Part shown: positions 63,468 to 64,000 of the stretch, piece by piece
Position numbering within the stretch: position 1 is the stretch's first letter
Layout of the letters: every line of letters starts with the position of its first letter
NCBI GenBank assembly: GCA_016792805.1
Contig: JAEUHX010000046.1
Location: 1 to 64,000, forward strand
DNA from: Planctomycetota bacterium
Lineage (GTDB): Bacteria > Planctomycetota > UBA1135 > JACQFD01
Length of the DNA stretch: 64,000 bases
Reading direction: 5' to 3'
Notes under the pieces: generated by a model
The model's database searches: none
What the model saw: the letters and a program-made list of their open reading frames with translations, nothing else
What the model was told of the DNA's origin: nothing
Made by a program: the position numbers and the translations under genes

Positions 63468-63792
63468 TTGGCCACTTTTCACGGATCAAGCCGCGCGTCT
63501 CGTACCGCGGGGCGCCGATTTCGGTCCACTCAAAGTTCAATTGTGTGCGCGATGTTGACGGGCCGCAGGAGGCCGAGCGATCGAGTGATTTGTTTCTTGT
63601 GAATAGGAGAATGGAGGTAAGAGCGGCGGCCGAGGAACGCGAGAGACTTCCGTCCCGCCACCGAAGGGAGAACTCGGCGACAAGAAGCCTGCACGATCGA
63701 ATCCTCCACCCGGGCGAAGGGACGCGCCTTCCCTTCCGCGCGAACCGCCGCGCATGCTCCTGCGGGTACTCTCTAGCCCCCTGCTGAACGAG
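63468..63792. other. Intergenic region before hsdM
   Basis: 325 bp with no recognisable gene. An 80-codon frame at 63545-63787 is arginine-rich and does not look like protein. I see no repeat or terminator. Confidence 0.5.
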
Positions 63793-64000
63793 ATGGCCGC
63801 GAGAACCAAGACTGCTGCTTCCGATTCCACCGCGAACCTCGGCTTCGAAGCCAAGCTCTGGCTCGCCGCCGACAAGCTGCGCAACAACATGGACGCGGCG
63901 GAATACAAGCACGTCGTCCTCGGCCTCATCTTCCTCAAATACATCTCCGACAGCTTCGAGGCTCAGCGGGCGAAGCTCACCGCCGGCAAGGGCGACTATG
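63793..64000 (+). CDS. hsdM: Type I restriction-modification DNA methyltransferase subunit, N-terminus
   Basis: The first 69 residues of an HsdM/N-6 DNA methylase are visible before the window ends. [39 protein letters not shown] and FEAQRAKL are the classic N-terminal helical domain of HsdM, which binds HsdS. The methyltransferase motif NPPY and the rest lie beyond the edge. ATG 63793 begins [13 protein letters not shown]. HsdS and HsdR would be expected to follow. It methylates adenine in a bipartite site to protect self DNA. Confidence 0.93.
   Translation, partial: MAARTKTAASDSTANLGFEAKLWLAADKLRNNMDAAEYKHVVLGLIFLKYISDSFEAQRAKLTAGKGDY

Noticed and set aside
63545..63787. 80-codon rightward frame before hsdM
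   Set aside because: Arg/Glu-rich with no protein-like pattern; more likely intergenic.

Overview
The window is a high-GC (I estimate about 65%) bacterial chromosome segment. I think it comes from the phylum Planctomycetota. The clues are an FG-GAP/VCBS surface protein that ends in the Gly-Thr-Gly-x-Pro-Gly-Cys carboxy-terminal domain common in marine Planctomycetes, an NPCBM-domain protein, a SUMF1-type protein, two GroEL copies around one GroES, and a Gram-negative envelope gene (lpxB). Taxonomy is inferred from family resemblance; there is no rRNA gene here to confirm it.

Layout: 0-17 kb is mixed housekeeping DNA: an edge-truncated lipoprotein, a cupin, an acyl-CoA dehydrogenase, two tandem paralogous carboxypeptidase-regulatory-like proteins, an M24 aminopeptidase, a TolB-like propeller, tRNA-Val, UDP-glucose 6-dehydrogenase, a membrane protein/winged-helix regulator pair and ispH. 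At 17-22 kb there is a leftward ABC transporter (fused double permease, ATPase and a separate AAA-associated protein), then a leftward ECF sigma factor translationally coupled to an acidic-tailed TPR protein. At 22.4-31.5 kb there is a compact flagellar operon flgF-flgG-flgA-flgH-flgI-flgJ-like-flgN-like-flgK-flgL. A GNAT gene overlaps the end of flgL. After an AhpD-like gene on the other strand come a Rossmann protein and two giant multidomain glycosyltransferases (1137 and 1420 residues). Together these are a candidate flagellin- or surface-glycan modification locus.

42-50 kb holds a nitrobindin-like protein, the VCBS protein, an orphan HPt protein, a VWA protein and the NPCBM protein. 50.6-56.6 kb is a protein-folding cluster groEL1-groES-groEL2-dnaJ-grpE-FmdB, followed by a SUMF1-domain gene overlapping lpxB. 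From 59.5 kb to the end the DNA looks accessory: a repeat array, hipB, a hipA broken by an in-frame stop, a TPR protein and the start of a type I restriction-modification hsdM.

The most unusual non-coding content is a family of long GC-rich repeats at 13.8-14.45 kb and 59.5-60.5 kb (with a fragment at 42.9 kb), built from about 230-330 bp units and bounded by inverted ends. At the second locus the array is flanked by a 165-bp duplication of the lpxB 3' end. A second, shorter repeat family (acttttgccacgggctg) sits at 2.2, 32.6 and 46.2 kb. The word ATTTGTG/CACAAAT is also strongly over-represented. Most long reading frames opposite the listed genes are high-GC shadows and are left out.
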